A stretch of 7,282 nt of DNA from JBFISM01 sp041608535 (GTDB lineage Bacteria; Actinomycetota; Acidimicrobiia; Spongiisociales; UBA5794). The position numbers were made by a program, and so were the translations under genes. Under the pieces are notes generated by a model. The model was not told the origin of the DNA, ran no database searches, and saw only the letters and a program-made list of their open reading frames with translations. Positions 1 through 5,478 of the stretch are shown one piece after another. Each line of letters begins with the position of its first letter. The first letter of the stretch is position 1. Where the stretch lies: positions 1-7,282 of the forward strand of contig JBFISM010000164.1 in NCBI GenBank assembly GCA_041608535.1. Reading direction: 5' to 3'.

Positions 1-465
1 AACGTCAAGGGTTACCTTCTCGGGGTGAAGGCGGCGGGTTCGGCCCTCATCGAATCGAGGGGCTCGGTGATCCTCACCGCATCGCTCTCCTCGTGGCATG
101 CGGGCATCGGCGGCGTCGTGTACACCGCATCGAAACACGCCGTCGTGGGTCTCGTCCGCCAGCTCGCCTACGAGCTCGCGCCGCATGTGCGCGTCAACGG
201 TGTCGCCCCCGGCTTCATGAACACCGACATTCGCGGACCCGCTGCACTCGGCCAGAGCGACCGCACGCCGTCGTCCGTCCCCGGTCTCGCCGACATCGCT
301 CGCTCCGCCTCGGCCCTCGGCATCATGCCCGAGCCGGCCGACTACACCGGCCACTACGTCCAACTCGCCTCCCGCCGCAACTCCGCAACGACGACGGGGA
401 CGATCATCGAGACGGACGGCGGTATCGCGGTGCGCGGCTTTGGTCTCCGCCCGTCACCCGACTGA
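1..465 (+). CDS. cis-dihydrodiol dehydrogenase, BphB/HcaB-like SDR (5' end missing)
   Basis: The reading frame is open from base 1 and ends in TGA at 463-465, giving 154 visible residues; the family is usually about 270-280 residues, so roughly the first 115-120, including the Rossmann TGxxxGxG NAD site, lie outside the window. The classical SDR active site is visible: the Asn of the NVKGY motif (visible residue 1), Ser28, and Tyr41/Lys45 in YTASK. The following stretch (VGLVRQLAYELAP, VRVNGVAPG, RGPAALG, the EYTG-like DYTG, and a C-terminal DGG..VRGF) closely follows biphenyl-type cis-dihydrodiol dehydrogenases, which oxidise cis-dihydrodiols of aromatic rings to catechols with NAD+. The loop after the catalytic Ser (residues 29-38) differs from the usual SNAGFYPxGG form, so the substrate may differ. 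No dioxygenase or ring-cleavage gene is visible, although such genes could lie upstream. Family assignment is firm; the exact substrate is inference. Confidence 0.87.
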   Translation, partial: NVKGYLLGVKAAGSALIESRGSVILTASLSSWHAGIGGVVYTASKHAVVGLVRQLAYELAPHVRVNGVAPGFMNTDIRGPAALGQSDRTPSSVPGLADIARSASALGIMPEPADYTGHYVQLASRRNSATTTGTIIETDGGIAVRGFGLRPSPD

Positions 466-466
466 C

Positions 467-504
467 CAACCGCCACGCCGACCTCGCACCTCACAATGCG
501 GTTG
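467..504 (+). terminator. possible hairpin just after the dehydrogenase stop
   Basis: A perfect 7-base inverted repeat (CAACCGC at 467-473, GCGGTTG at 498-504) starts two bases after the dehydrogenase stop codon, with a 24-base loop. There is no T tract, so it is a weak candidate for a transcription end or an mRNA 3' hairpin and may be chance. Confidence 0.2.
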
Positions 505-522
505 ACCGTCCCGTCGCCACGA

Positions 523-542
523 GGTCGCGACCGAGAATCTCG
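523..542. promoter_or_regulatory. adjacent palindromes in the leader of the DGPF/sigma operon
   Basis: GGTCGCGACC (523-532) is a perfect 10-base palindrome. It is followed, sharing one base, by CGAGA-A-TCTCG (532-542), a perfect 5-base inverted repeat around a single base. The pair sits about 85-105 bases before the start codon at 627, just upstream of the weak promoter candidate. It could be an operator or a small hairpin. The regulator, if any, is unknown, and high GC makes short palindromes fairly common. Confidence 0.25.
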
Positions 543-551
543 ACGATCCGA

Positions 552-578
552 TGTCCTCGGGGCGCCGTCTCGTTCGTG
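552..578 (+). promoter_or_regulatory. weak candidate ECF42-type promoter
   Basis: ECF42 sigma factors studied in Streptomyces venezuelae recognise TGTCGA at -35 and CG(A/T)C at -10 and activate their own operon. No exact TGTCGA lies on the coding strand between 466 and 626. The best match seen is TGTCCT (552-557), then 17 bases, then CGTG (575-578), which has mismatches in both elements. It would put the transcript start around 585 and leave a leader of about 40 bases before the ATG at 627. The placement is sensible but the match is poor. Confidence 0.25.
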
Positions 579-614
579 AGTAGGGTGAGTGCGGGAGCCA
601 CCCGTGCCGGTGCC

Positions 615-620
615 TAGGAG
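615..620 (+). promoter_or_regulatory. Shine-Dalgarno of the DGPF gene
   Basis: TAGGAG lies six bases before the ATG at 627. It is the best ribosome binding site seen upstream of any gene start in this window and supports that start codon. Confidence 0.75.
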
Positions 621-626
621 CGTTCC

Positions 627-1022
627 ATGACCCACTACCTGTTGTCCACCTACATGGCCGAGGGCGAGATGCCCGATCGACCGCCCACACCAGATGAGAT
701 GCAGGCTTCCATGCAGCGAGTGATGACCCTCGAGGCGGAGATGGAGTCGACCGGGACCTTCGTCTTCGGGGGCGCACTTCACGGCCCGGAGGCGGCCACG
801 ACAGTGGAAACGGCCGAGGGCGATGTAGTGATGACGGATGGCCCATTCGTCGAATCCAAGGAGCACATCGGAGGTTTCTACATCATCGATGCGGCGGACC
901 TCGATGAGGCCCTCGCCTGGGCCGGCAAAGTCGCGGAGGCCATCGACCATGCCATCGAGGTTCGTCCTTTCCGGGCAACCGGCAAGGTGGCCGACCACAT
1001 GAGTGAGACACAAAGCGGCTGA
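627..1022 (+). CDS. YCII-related DGPF-domain protein
   Basis: A 131-residue protein, close to the usual size for the YCII/DGPF family, which adopts a ferredoxin-like fold. The hallmark DGPF is at residues 71-74, followed by ESKE (76-79) and the typical GGFYIIDAADLDEA strand-helix segment (82-95). There is no signal peptide or membrane segment, so it should be cytoplasmic. The start is well supported by the TAGGAG ribosome site. The stop overlaps the start of the sigma factor gene by 20 bases, which implies cotranscription and probably translational coupling. In ECF42 systems a DGPF protein is the conserved partner gene. Its biochemical role is not established; a role in controlling or responding to the sigma factor is a hypothesis. 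YCII relatives have been suspected to be enzymes on the basis of a conserved His/Asp pair, but no activity can be assigned here. Confidence 0.92.
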   Translation: MTHYLLSTYMAEGEMPDRPPTPDEMQASMQRVMTLEAEMESTGTFVFGGALHGPEAATTVETAEGDVVMTDGPFVESKEHIGGFYIIDAADLDEALAWAGKVAEAIDHAIEVRPFRATGKVADHMSETQSG

Positions 1023-2265
1023 GGGTGTGACCGGCCCCGACGATGCCCGGGACGCGGTGGAGACCGTCGAGAGGGTCTTTCGTGCCGCGTACGGCCAGGC
1101 CGTAGCGACCCTGGTGCGTGTTTGTGGCGACATCTCACTCGCCGAAGACGCCGTACAGGAAGCGTTCGTGGTGGCCACGGACCGGTGGATCAGGGACGGG
1201 ATTCCGCCCAACCCGGCAGGGTGGATCGTGGTGACCGCACGACATCGCGCCATCGACGTCTTACGACGTCTCGAACGGGGTCGGATTCTCCACCAGCAGG
1301 TCGCCGCCGGCGGCGAAACGCCTTCGACCCCTGCCAACGACTGGGAGGAGGGACCGGTGAAGGACGATCAGCTCCGACTCATCTTCACGTGTTGCCACCC
1401 GGCGCTCCACGCTCAGCACCGAGTGGCGCTGACACTGCGATTGCTGTGCGGGCTCGATGTCGCCGAGATCGCACGGTCCTTCTTGGTGAGCGAGGCGGCG
1501 ATGGCGAAGCGCCTCGTCAGGGCGAAGTACAAGATCAAAGCAGCCAAGATCCCCTACCGAGTGCCCGCCGACGCCGACCTGCCCCAGCGGTTGCAGTCGG
1601 TGTTGGCGGTGCTTTACCTCATCTACAACACCGGCGCCGACGATCCGCAACGAGCGGCGCTGCGAGTGGAGGCGATCCGGCTGGCCCGGTCGCTCGTCGA
1701 CCTCATGCCGGACGAGCCGGAGACCGCCGGTCTGCTGGCCCTGATGCTGCTGACGGAGTCACGCATGCCCGCCCGGGTGGCGGATGGAGAGCTGGTGCTG
1801 TTGCGCAACCAGGACCGCACCACGTGGGACGTCTCCCTCATCGCCGAGGGGCACGCCATCGTCCGCACCTGCTTGCGCCGCAACCGACCCGGTCCGTATC
1901 AGCTGCAAGCGGCCATCCAAGCTGTCCACTGCGACGCCGGGTCGTTTGCGGCTACGGACTGGACCCAGATCGTGGCGCTGTACGACCAGCTCTACTCGTG
2001 CCTACCGACACCCGTAGTGGCGTTGAACCGAGCCATCGCGATCGCCGAGGTCGATGGCCCCGCATCATCTCTGCCGCTTCTCGACCGACTCGAAGACACA
2101 CTCGACGGCTATCACCTGTTTCACTCGGCCCGCGGAACGTTGTTGCAGGAGATTGGTCGAGAAGAAGCAGCTCGCAACGCCTTCGGACGTGCGCTCGAAC
2201 TGGCGCCCACCGCCCGGGAGCGACGATTCCTCGAAGCTCGGATCAGTGGAACGCAGAGTGCGTGA
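1003..2265 (+). CDS. ECF42-like RNA polymerase sigma factor with C-terminal TPR-like extension
   Basis: 420 residues from GTG at 1003; an alternative GTG at 1027 would remove eight residues but has its purine-rich stretch too close, whereas AAGGTGG at 984-990 could serve the 1003 start. Sigma region 2 is at about residues 23-92 (AEDAVQEAF 47-55, the WIVVTARHRAIDVLRR helix 74-89). The signature DDQLRLIFTCCHPAL (121-135) leads into region 4 (139-180), whose helix-turn-helix includes LDVAEIARSFLVSEAAMAKRL. From about 190 on there is a long extension of the DUF6596/TPR-like type, with VLYLIYNTGA at 202-211 and helical pairs PVVALNRAIAIAEVDG and EEAARNAFGRALELAP near the end. This architecture and the adjacent DGPF gene identify the ECF42 group, which lacks an anti-sigma factor; in that group the extension is thought to be important for activity. 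No anti-sigma gene is seen here. Its targets are unknown apart from probable autoregulation. Confidence 0.93.
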   Translation: MRHKAAEGVTGPDDARDAVETVERVFRAAYGQAVATLVRVCGDISLAEDAVQEAFVVATDRWIRDGIPPNPAGWIVVTARHRAIDVLRRLERGRILHQQVAAGGETPSTPANDWEEGPVKDDQLRLIFTCCHPALHAQHRVALTLRLLCGLDVAEIARSFLVSEAAMAKRLVRAKYKIKAAKIPYRVPADADLPQRLQSVLAVLYLIYNTGADDPQRAALRVEAIRLARSLVDLMPDEPETAGLLALMLLTESRMPARVADGELVLLRNQDRTTWDVSLIAEGHAIVRTCLRRNRPGPYQLQAAIQAVHCDAGSFAATDWTQIVALYDQLYSCLPTPVVALNRAIAIAEVDGPASSLPLLDRLEDTLDGYHLFHSARGTLLQEIGREEAARNAFGRALELAPTARERRFLEARISGTQSA

Positions 2266-2277
2266 GCGATGGACGGA

Positions 2278-2760
2278 TCAAGAGGGCGACGTGTCGTCGA
2301 GCGTCACCAACACGACGACGGTGGTGGTGAGCACCGCAGCAGCCTGCTGCGGATCGGGCTGACCCGCATCGTCGACGTCCACGCCGTGCGCTTTGGCGAC
2401 GACCCGCTGATCTTCGAGCATCGCAAGGAAGTAGGGCAGAGCCTCGCGGCCACGCAAGATCGTCGCTCGTCCCGGCGACTCCCTGCCGGCGAGCCGGAGC
2501 CGGACCCGAGGATCGGCCTGGGCGTTCCGCCACCACTGGCGAGATTCGTGACACGTGAGAACGATGCTGCCGTCGACCCTGGTGTAGCTGACCGGGGTAG
2601 TGATGGCCCGGCCGCTCTTTCGTCCGGTGACCGTGATCAACGCGGTGCTCCTGCCGACGATCCGTTGGAGCAAGGGCGTACGAAGCATGGTCGACATCAG
2701 CCCATTCAACCAACGGGGTGGCGTCATTCTCGGCGTCTCGAGGTTGGTTGGAGTTGTCAT
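2278..2760 (-). CDS. Ddn-family F420/flavin-dependent oxidoreductase (nitroreductase-like)
   Basis: 160 residues from the ATG at 2760, a normal length for the split-barrel deazaflavin-dependent nitroreductase family typified by mycobacterial Ddn. The diagnostic segment ALITVTGRKSGRAITTPVSY (residues 40-59) carries the GRKSG cofactor-phosphate motif and is followed by strand IVLTC and WWRNAQADPRVRLRLAG (76-92), matching the family's W..N...P.V.v pattern. Members reduce quinones, enones or nitro compounds with F420H2, and some use FMN or act as haem/biliverdin enzymes, so cofactor and substrate are not certain. A TTG at 2784 would add eight residues, but the ATG is preferred because TACGGT lies exactly six bases upstream, as for a leaderless transcript, and no Shine-Dalgarno is present. 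It converges on the sigma factor gene with only 12 bases between stops, so the two transcripts probably overlap. Confidence 0.85.
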   Translation of the reverse strand: MTTPTNLETPRMTPPRWLNGLMSTMLRTPLLQRIVGRSTALITVTGRKSGRAITTPVSYTRVDGSIVLTCHESRQWWRNAQADPRVRLRLAGRESPGRATILRGREALPYFLAMLEDQRVVAKAHGVDVDDAGQPDPQQAAAVLTTTVVVLVTLDDTSPS

Positions 2761-2766
2761 GTGCGC

Positions 2767-2772
2767 ACCGTA
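2767..2772 (-). promoter_or_regulatory. candidate -10 box, leaderless spacing, oxidoreductase gene
   Basis: Read on the minus strand, TACGGT (fits TANNNT) ends six bases before the ATG at 2760, so transcription would begin at or next to the A of the start codon. No convincing -35 is seen, which is common for actinobacterial housekeeping promoters. Confidence 0.45.
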
Positions 2773-2912
2773 CGACGGTGGCAAGCCGCTGCGATAGTGC
2801 CGTTCGGCCGTTGGCCGCCGCTACGGGGCCCACCAGGGACCCATCACCAACGAAACCTCCGCCGCTTCACCAGTCGAGCCCTTCACATGCGCCCTTCGCA
2901 ACGCCGCTGCCG

Positions 2913-2923
2913 GCCCTTCGGGC
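2913..2923 (-). terminator. possible hairpin after the HNH gene stop
   Basis: GCCC-TTC-GGGC forms a short four-base-pair hairpin starting about seven bases past the HNH stop codon (TAG, 2933-2931) in the direction of transcription. A second, five-base-pair hairpin lies at 2805-2817. Neither is followed by T residues on the minus strand, so this is only a weak terminator candidate. Confidence 0.22.
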
Positions 2924-2930
2924 GACCCCG

Positions 2931-4202
2931 CTACGGATCGGGCGGTTCCAGGGCGAAGCGGCCGTCGGACCGGCGTTCGACTCGCCAGCCCCCCTCATGG
3001 ACGAGGGTGTGGCAGCGCTGGCAGACCAGGACGAGCTCGTCGAGATTGGTCTCGCCCGACGCATTCACCCAGCCCCGTACGTGGTGGACCTCGGTCCAAT
3101 GACTGGGCCGGCCGCATCCGATACACCCACCGTCTCGTACCACGAGGGCGGCGCGTTGCGCAGGAGTGGCGAAGCGAGTGGCTCGACCTTGGTTGATGAC
3201 ATTCGATTGCGAGTCGACGATGACGCGGCGAAGGTGGCCGTCGCAGATGATGCGGCGGATCGTGCTCCTGCCGACCGGGCCGATCCCATCGATCTCGCTC
3301 CGCACCGATGACCAGTCCGTCGGCCCTGGATCTTCGGTGAGCGTGGCGAGGTCGACCATCACATTGACGGCCAGATGGGGCACGAAACGACCGGGGCGAT
3401 CGGGCGAGGTCTCATCGGAGCTGCCGGAGCTGCCGGAGAGTTTGGTTGAGCGGCCGGAGGCGCTCAGGTAGCGGGCGGCCAGCTCGGCCAGGGCATCTGC
3501 ACGGCGCTGGGGCAGCGTTCGCGGTCCGCCGGGTACGTCCTGGGCGTCCGGTGGTGTCAGCGCATCGAGCGCCCGGATGAGCCGCTGCCCGGCAACCGGC
3601 TCGAGGAAGAACTCGCCGGCGACCATTCCGTGCATGGTCGTGGAGATGTGCAGGCGCCGCACCTCATGGCGCTCCATGTGCTCGCGATCGGTGAGGACGT
3701 CGTCGGCGAGCACCACCCAGTGCCGGAGCGCCTTGGTGAAGTCGCGGTAGCTGAGCGACGTGGCGAGATCCAGAAGCGTTTCTGCGTGGTCCTTGTACAG
3801 AGCATCCCGCCGGCCTCGCACCTGCTGGGCGAGCGCTTCGATCTTGGGCAGGGCCACGTCCCGGGTCGCCAACATCCGCTGTGTCTCAGGATGCTCCCCG
3901 ACGAACCGAGCCGTCTTGACGACCGAGCGTGCCCGTTGCGGCGCAAGCCCGCAGGATCTCTGCAGCCACTGCGTGGTTCCGGCGGCGCCGCTGTGTGCAG
4001 TGTGCCGGCCCTCCTCGATGTTGCGCACGACGAGCACCAGCTCCGTCTCCAGTTCACCTATCGCCTCGGCGAGATCCTCGGCCTCCGCCATCAGTGCAGC
4101 GCCTCCCCAACCGCTGCGATCTTGGCGGCATACATCGTGGACCGCCTGCCGCACCCGTTGCATGGGCATTTCGGCCGTTGCGACTGTTATCACATCAGTC
4201 AT
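2931..4202 (-). CDS. DUF222-HNH endonuclease (REP13E12-type)
   Basis: 423 residues from the ATG at 4202. The helical N-terminal part (about 40-250) has the look of DUF222, with LAEAIGELETELVLVVRNIE, the CGLAPQRARSVVKTAR helix and ALPKIEALAQQV. A low-complexity Ser/Gly linker (around 260-275) precedes the C-terminal HNH nuclease: CIGC at 360-363, the catalytic HH at 373-374, Asn in the ETNLDELV segment, and CQRCH at 394-398. All zinc-binding and catalytic residues seem intact, so it is probably an active DNA-cutting or nicking enzyme. The family is multi-copy in actinobacteria (for example the mycobacterial 13E12 repeat proteins) and is suspected to be selfish or phage-related; its biological role is not settled. 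A GTG at 4253 would extend it by 17 residues, but the purine-rich AGGTGAA there directly abuts the GTG, which is too close for ribosome binding. Confidence 0.88.
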   Translation of the reverse strand: MTDVITVATAEMPMQRVRQAVHDVCRQDRSGWGGAALMAEAEDLAEAIGELETELVLVVRNIEEGRHTAHSGAAGTTQWLQRSCGLAPQRARSVVKTARFVGEHPETQRMLATRDVALPKIEALAQQVRGRRDALYKDHAETLLDLATSLSYRDFTKALRHWVVLADDVLTDREHMERHEVRRLHISTTMHGMVAGEFFLEPVAGQRLIRALDALTPPDAQDVPGGPRTLPQRRADALAELAARYLSASGRSTKLSGSSGSSDETSPDRPGRFVPHLAVNVMVDLATLTEDPGPTDWSSVRSEIDGIGPVGRSTIRRIICDGHLRRVIVDSQSNVINQGRATRFATPAQRAALVVRDGGCIGCGRPSHWTEVHHVRGWVNASGETNLDELVLVCQRCHTLVHEGGWRVERRSDGRFALEPPDP

Positions 4203-4208
4203 GGAGCG

Positions 4209-4214
4209 ATCGTA
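4209..4214 (-). promoter_or_regulatory. candidate -10 box, leaderless spacing, HNH gene
   Basis: On the minus strand TACGAT (TANNNT) lies exactly six bases before the ATG at 4202, the same spacing as for the oxidoreductase gene. It supports the ATG at 4202 over the GTG at 4253, because a start at the GTG would place this box inside the coding sequence. No clear -35 is seen. Confidence 0.45.
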
Positions 4215-4317
4215 TGGCGAGGGTGCGACAAGAATCATGCCAAACGGCTGCACTTCACCTCATTTCTCACTATTTGTTGCCAAAGGTCCGAGTGCGGAGA
4301 CTGCGGCATGGGGCGAA

Positions 4318-4323
4318 TACGCT
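4318..4323 (+). promoter_or_regulatory. candidate -10 box, leaderless spacing, P450 gene
   Basis: TACGCT (TANNNT) lies seven bases before the ATG at 4331, and no Shine-Dalgarno is present. With the box at 4209-4214 on the other strand, the 128-base gap between the HNH and P450 genes would hold two outward-facing promoters. Confidence 0.4.
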
Positions 4324-4330
4324 GCCTGCG

Positions 4331-5452
4331 ATGGCGAGCCTGGAAACATGGTCCACAGATCCACATCCGCTGCTTGCCGCCATCCGTCGTGAGGGCCCCG
4401 TCACCTGGGTGGAGGAGCTCGGCGGCTGGGTCGCCTGCGGGTACGAGGTGGCTCTCGAAGTCATGCGCAACTCTGCGGCGTTCACCGTCGACGACCCTCG
4501 GTTCACGACGGGCCAGGTCATCGGACCCTCGATGTTGTCGCGTGACGGTGCGGAGCATGCCCGTCATCGAGGCCCGTTCGTTCCCCCGTACCGACTCCCT
4601 GCGCTGGAGCACGCCATCGGCTCGTGGCTGCGAGACCGAGCTCGAGCGTTGGCACTGAGCCTGGCACAGGCCGGTACCGCCGAGCTGAGAACTCAGCTCG
4701 CCGCACCGCTGGCAGCCGAAGCCGTGCTCGAGACGTTGCGCCTCGCCGCCGCTCCGAGCGAGGCGCTGGCCTGGTACCGGGACATCGTGGAGGCCGTGGA
4801 CGCACTCTCGTCGGGACTCGCCCTGCCAGTTGCAGGGCCGGCGGCGTTCTCGCGCCTCGCTGCCGCCATTGCAGCCACGCCGTCGGCGTCTTCACCCGTT
4901 CTCGGCGCGGCCCGGCAGACCCTGACCGAGCAGGAAATCGCTTCGAACGTGGCAGTCGTCATGTTCGGTGGGATCGAGACGACCGAGGGAGCCGTGGCCA
5001 ACTTCCTGTGGCATCTCTTCACGACGGGCGAAGTCGAGCGACTCCGGTCCGAGCGGTCGCTGTTGCCTGCAGCCATCGAGGAGTCGCTGCGCCTGGAGCC
5101 TGCAGCGGCCCGTGTCGACCGCTACGCAACAGACGACGTGGCCATGGGCGAGGCGTCTATCCGAAGGGGCGACCTGGTCGTCGTGTCACTTGCGGGCGCC
5201 AATCGCGATCCGGCCGTCTTCCCGGACCCAGACGTCTTCAGGCTCGATCGTCCCAATGCCGCCAGGCACCTCACGTTCGCCCGCGGGCCCCATTCGTGTC
5301 TCGGCGCCCACCTGGCTCGTCTGGAGATGACCGCAGCCGCCAACGCGCTCTTCGACGAGATGCCGCAGTGCACCTTCGTTGCCGACGCTTCTACGGGACC
5401 CTCCGGGCTCGTGTTTCGCAAAGCGCAGCGGGTCGTGGTGTCGTTTGCCTGA
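4331..5452 (+). CDS. cytochrome P450 (compact)
   Basis: 373 residues from the ATG at 4331; the frame stays open further upstream, but that part reads as antisense of the HNH gene. P450 landmarks in order are: C-helix DGAEHARHR (72-80), I-helix oxygen-activation motif GGIETT (213-218), ExxR as E251-S-L-R254, the RYATDDV segment (264-270), and the haem loop F316-ARG-PHS-C323-LG with Cys323 as haem ligand. All catalytic signatures are intact, so it should bind haem and hydroxylate or otherwise oxidise a small hydrophobic substrate in the cytoplasm. At 373 residues it is shorter than the usual 390-420 of bacterial P450s: the N-terminus starts almost directly with the PHPLLAAIRREGPV helix, and the F-G-H helix region (about 150-200) is short and Ala-rich. 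No ferredoxin or reductase gene is in view. I cannot assign a CYP family. Confidence 0.92.
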   Translation: MASLETWSTDPHPLLAAIRREGPVTWVEELGGWVACGYEVALEVMRNSAAFTVDDPRFTTGQVIGPSMLSRDGAEHARHRGPFVPPYRLPALEHAIGSWLRDRARALALSLAQAGTAELRTQLAAPLAAEAVLETLRLAAAPSEALAWYRDIVEAVDALSSGLALPVAGPAAFSRLAAAIAATPSASSPVLGAARQTLTEQEIASNVAVVMFGGIETTEGAVANFLWHLFTTGEVERLRSERSLLPAAIEESLRLEPAAARVDRYATDDVAMGEASIRRGDLVVVSLAGANRDPAVFPDPDVFRLDRPNAARHLTFARGPHSCLGAHLARLEMTAAANALFDEMPQCTFVADASTGPSGLVFRKAQRVVVSFA

Positions 5453-5478
5453 CGTCGAACCATGGAGCAATGGCCGCC

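Larger units (their letters stand above)
2761..2930. other. spacer between oxidoreductase and HNH gene
   Basis: No gene is supported here. Besides the -10 candidate, it holds a perfect hairpin CGGCC-GTT-GGCCG (2805-2817) and a GCCC-TTC-GGGC hairpin (2913-2923). The heptamer GCCCTTC occurs three times, at 2878, 2891 and 2913. No T tract follows either hairpin on either strand. Confidence 0.4.

Noticed and set aside
502..530. TTGACC as a housekeeping -35 element before the DGPF gene
   Set aside because: At 16-18 bases downstream the sequence is GC-rich with no TANNNT -10 box.
354..1337. A 327-codon open frame on the minus strand opposite the dehydrogenase end, DGPF gene and sigma gene start
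   Set aside because: It is antisense to three well-supported features; its Arg/Ser/Thr/His-rich product resembles no family and is a by-product of high GC.
1122..2330. A 402-codon plus-strand frame overlapping the sigma factor
   Set aside because: Out-of-frame shadow of the sigma gene with Arg/Ala/Gly-rich composition and no domain pattern.
2269..3102. A 277-codon plus-strand frame opposite the oxidoreductase gene and spacer
   Set aside because: The minus-strand frame gives a clear Ddn-family protein; this one has shadow composition.
3418..3440. Short nine-base tandem repeat (GAGCTGCCG type) inside the HNH gene
   Set aside because: It encodes the Ser/Gly linker SGSSGSS and is ordinary low-complexity coding sequence.
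4203..4253. A 17-residue N-terminal extension of the HNH protein from a GTG
   Set aside because: The purine-rich stretch abuts the GTG with no spacing, and a -10-like box sits within the extension at leaderless distance from the ATG at 4202.
3929..4330. Upstream extension of the P450 frame
   Set aside because: It runs antisense through the HNH gene, is Arg/Pro-rich without P450 features, and the P450 homology begins just after the ATG at 4331.
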